From a bacterium (GTDB lineage Bacteria; UBA9089; CG2-30-40-21; SBAY01), in the NCBI GenBank assembly GCA_040757115.1, contig JBFLYA010000195.1:1-6964 (forward strand): 6,964 bases of DNA, written 5' to 3'. Positions 6,511 to 6,964 of the stretch are shown here, one piece after another. The notes under the pieces were generated by a model, which ran no database searches, was not told where the DNA came from, and saw only the letters and a list, made by a program, of their open reading frames with translations. Made by a program: the position numbers and the translations under genes. Position 1 is the stretch's first letter. The number at the start of each line of letters is the position of its first letter.

Positions 6511-6564
6511 TTCGTAATTCGTTTATTTCTGCTTCCTGACGAACTACTAATTACGAATTACGAA
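6511..6564. repeat. 12-bp perfect inverted repeat with tandem TTACGAA units
   Basis: TTCGTAATTCGT (6511-6522) is complementary to ACGAATTACGAA (6553-6564) over a 30-base loop. Related units ATTACGA and AACTACGA repeat near the second arm. It could fold as a stem in RNA or a cruciform in DNA. The function is unknown. Confidence 0.7.
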
Positions 6565-6600
6565 CTACGATTTCCCCCTGAAAATAGATGTAAGAATAGA

Positions 6601-6723
6601 ACACGGATAACACGGATTTAACAGATTTTCGGTGATTTTTCTCTTTCATTTTTCTGTCTTCTGTCCTCTGCCTTCTATCTTCTGACCTCTGTATTTATCC
6701 GTGCTAATCCGTGTTAATCAGTG
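6601..6723. repeat. CACGGAT inverted arms enclosing a 7-base TCTGTCT array
   Basis: The left arm has ACACGGATA and ACACGGATT (6601-6618). The right arm has ATCCGTG twice (6697-6703, 6707-6713), the reverse orientation of the same motif. Between them, 6653-6694 is six units in 7-base register: TCTGTCT, TCTGTCC, TCTGCCT, TCTATCT, TCTGACC and TCTGTAT. It is not coding. Confidence 0.8.
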
Positions 6724-6760
6724 GCTGAATAGTTACCTACCTTGAAGAAATCATATCTTT

Positions 6761-6842
6761 TCATTGTTTCCCTTTGATATACTTTTCATACCATAACTCA
6801 AACACCAAGAGAGTCCAGAGTAATTTTCGGTTATCTTTTTTA
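6761..6842 (-). pseudogene. asnB: C-terminal fragment of asparagine synthetase (glutamine-hydrolysing)
   Basis: On the minus strand the frame reads KKDNRKLLWTLLVFELWYEK, then YIKGKQ and TGA at 6761-6763. The segment DNRKLLWTLLVFELWYEKY is the characteristic last helix of AsnB-type enzymes, which amidate aspartate using glutamine and ATP and often appear in capsule and O-antigen loci. Only about 26 of an expected 550-650 residues remain. Reading upstream, the frame reaches a stop at 6851-6853 inside repeat copy C; the coding match ends at the GTAAGCGTTCAGGT boundary. There is no start, so it cannot make an enzyme. It is collinear with the sugar genes and was probably part of the same locus. 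The identification rests on a short segment. Confidence 0.7.
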
Positions 6843-6899
6843 GTAAGCGTTCAGGTGGTGTAACAAAAGGAGATGTGGAGATTAAGGAGATAGGGAGAT
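6843..6899 (+). repeat. GGAGAT dispersed repeat, copy C
   Basis: GTAAGCGTTCAGGT at 6843-6856, GTGTAACA, then AAAGGAGAT, GTGGAGAT, TAAGGAGAT and AGGGAGAT (9-8-9-8). It has the same orientation as copy A and abuts the asparagine synthetase fragment. Confidence 0.85.
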
Positions 6900-6914
6900 A
6901 TTATTAAAAAAATT

Positions 6915-6954
6915 GAAATTAATAGAAACTAATAGAAATTTATGGAAATTTGTT
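6915..6954. repeat. Four 10-base tandem units (GAAATTAATA type)
   Basis: GAAATTAATA, GAAACTAATA, GAAATTTATG and GAAATTTGTT follow in exact 10-base register directly after repeat copy C. The unit length equals about one helical turn, so the A/T tracts are phased and may bend the DNA. No coding is seen to the window end. Confidence 0.75.
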
Positions 6955-6964
6955 GTTTTCCACA

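Larger units (their letters stand above)
6264..6760. other. Gene-free, repeat-rich interval
   Basis: No gene is supported on either strand. The interval holds repeat copies A and B facing each other, a 12-bp inverted repeat, two CACGGAT arms around a 7-base array, and about 115 bases (6331-6444) where I recognise nothing. A short open plus-strand run near 6328-6390 (with FLDNWAKWLCKK) has no start or ribosome binding site and matches no family I know. Downstream of the asparagine synthetase fragment, 6724-6760 is plain AT-rich spacer. Confidence 0.75.

Noticed and set aside
6601-6723. CRISPR array
   Set aside because: Units are 7 to 10 bases with no unique spacers of 25-40 bases, and no cas genes are present.

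Overview
The window is AT-rich bacterial DNA. It holds a minus-strand set of membrane and surface sugar genes, an insertion sequence, and an unusual density of short non-coding repeats. Such repeat-filled gaps (CACGAATG-, ACGCAAAG-, CACGGAT- and GGAGAT-type motifs) are, from memory, common in genomes of uncultured anaerobic candidate phyla. Nothing here fixes the taxon, and I do not name one.

Layout. Positions 1-190 are the end of a plus-strand GxxExxR-family gene. Positions 191-318 are a repeat-bearing spacer with a hairpin. Positions 319-1982 are a complete ISKra4-type element with matching terminal inverted repeats and a perfect 9-bp target duplication; its transposase is split by what looks like one extra T. 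Positions 2046-5776 carry three apparently intact minus-strand genes, in transcription order a B12-binding-type radical SAM enzyme, a DPM1-like family 2 glycosyltransferase and a polytopic GT39/ArnT-like glycosyltransferase. Immediately upstream (5785-6263) is the C-terminal end of a second large membrane glycosyltransferase. Farther upstream (6761-6842) is a fragment of about 26 codons that reads as the last part of an asparagine synthetase. Positions 6264-6760 and 6843-6964 are non-coding and made largely of repeats.

How it fits together. The GT2 enzyme probably charges a polyprenyl phosphate with a sugar. The GT39-like protein would move that sugar onto a lipid, polymer or protein on the outer side of the membrane. 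The radical SAM protein would modify a lipid, sugar or other small substrate of the same pathway. The two fragments show that the upstream half of the locus is eroded.

The most notable signal is a dispersed repeat present four times (191-233, 6264-6330, 6445-6501, 6843-6899). It has an outer end reading GTAAGCGTTCAGGT, then GTGTAA, then four GGAGAT-like cores spaced 9-8-9-8. Both broken genes stop exactly at the GTAA(G/C)CGTTCAGGT end of a copy lying in the same orientation. That suggests the repeat is inserted into, or mediates rearrangement of, this locus. I saw no CRISPR array, tRNA, rRNA or complete defence system.
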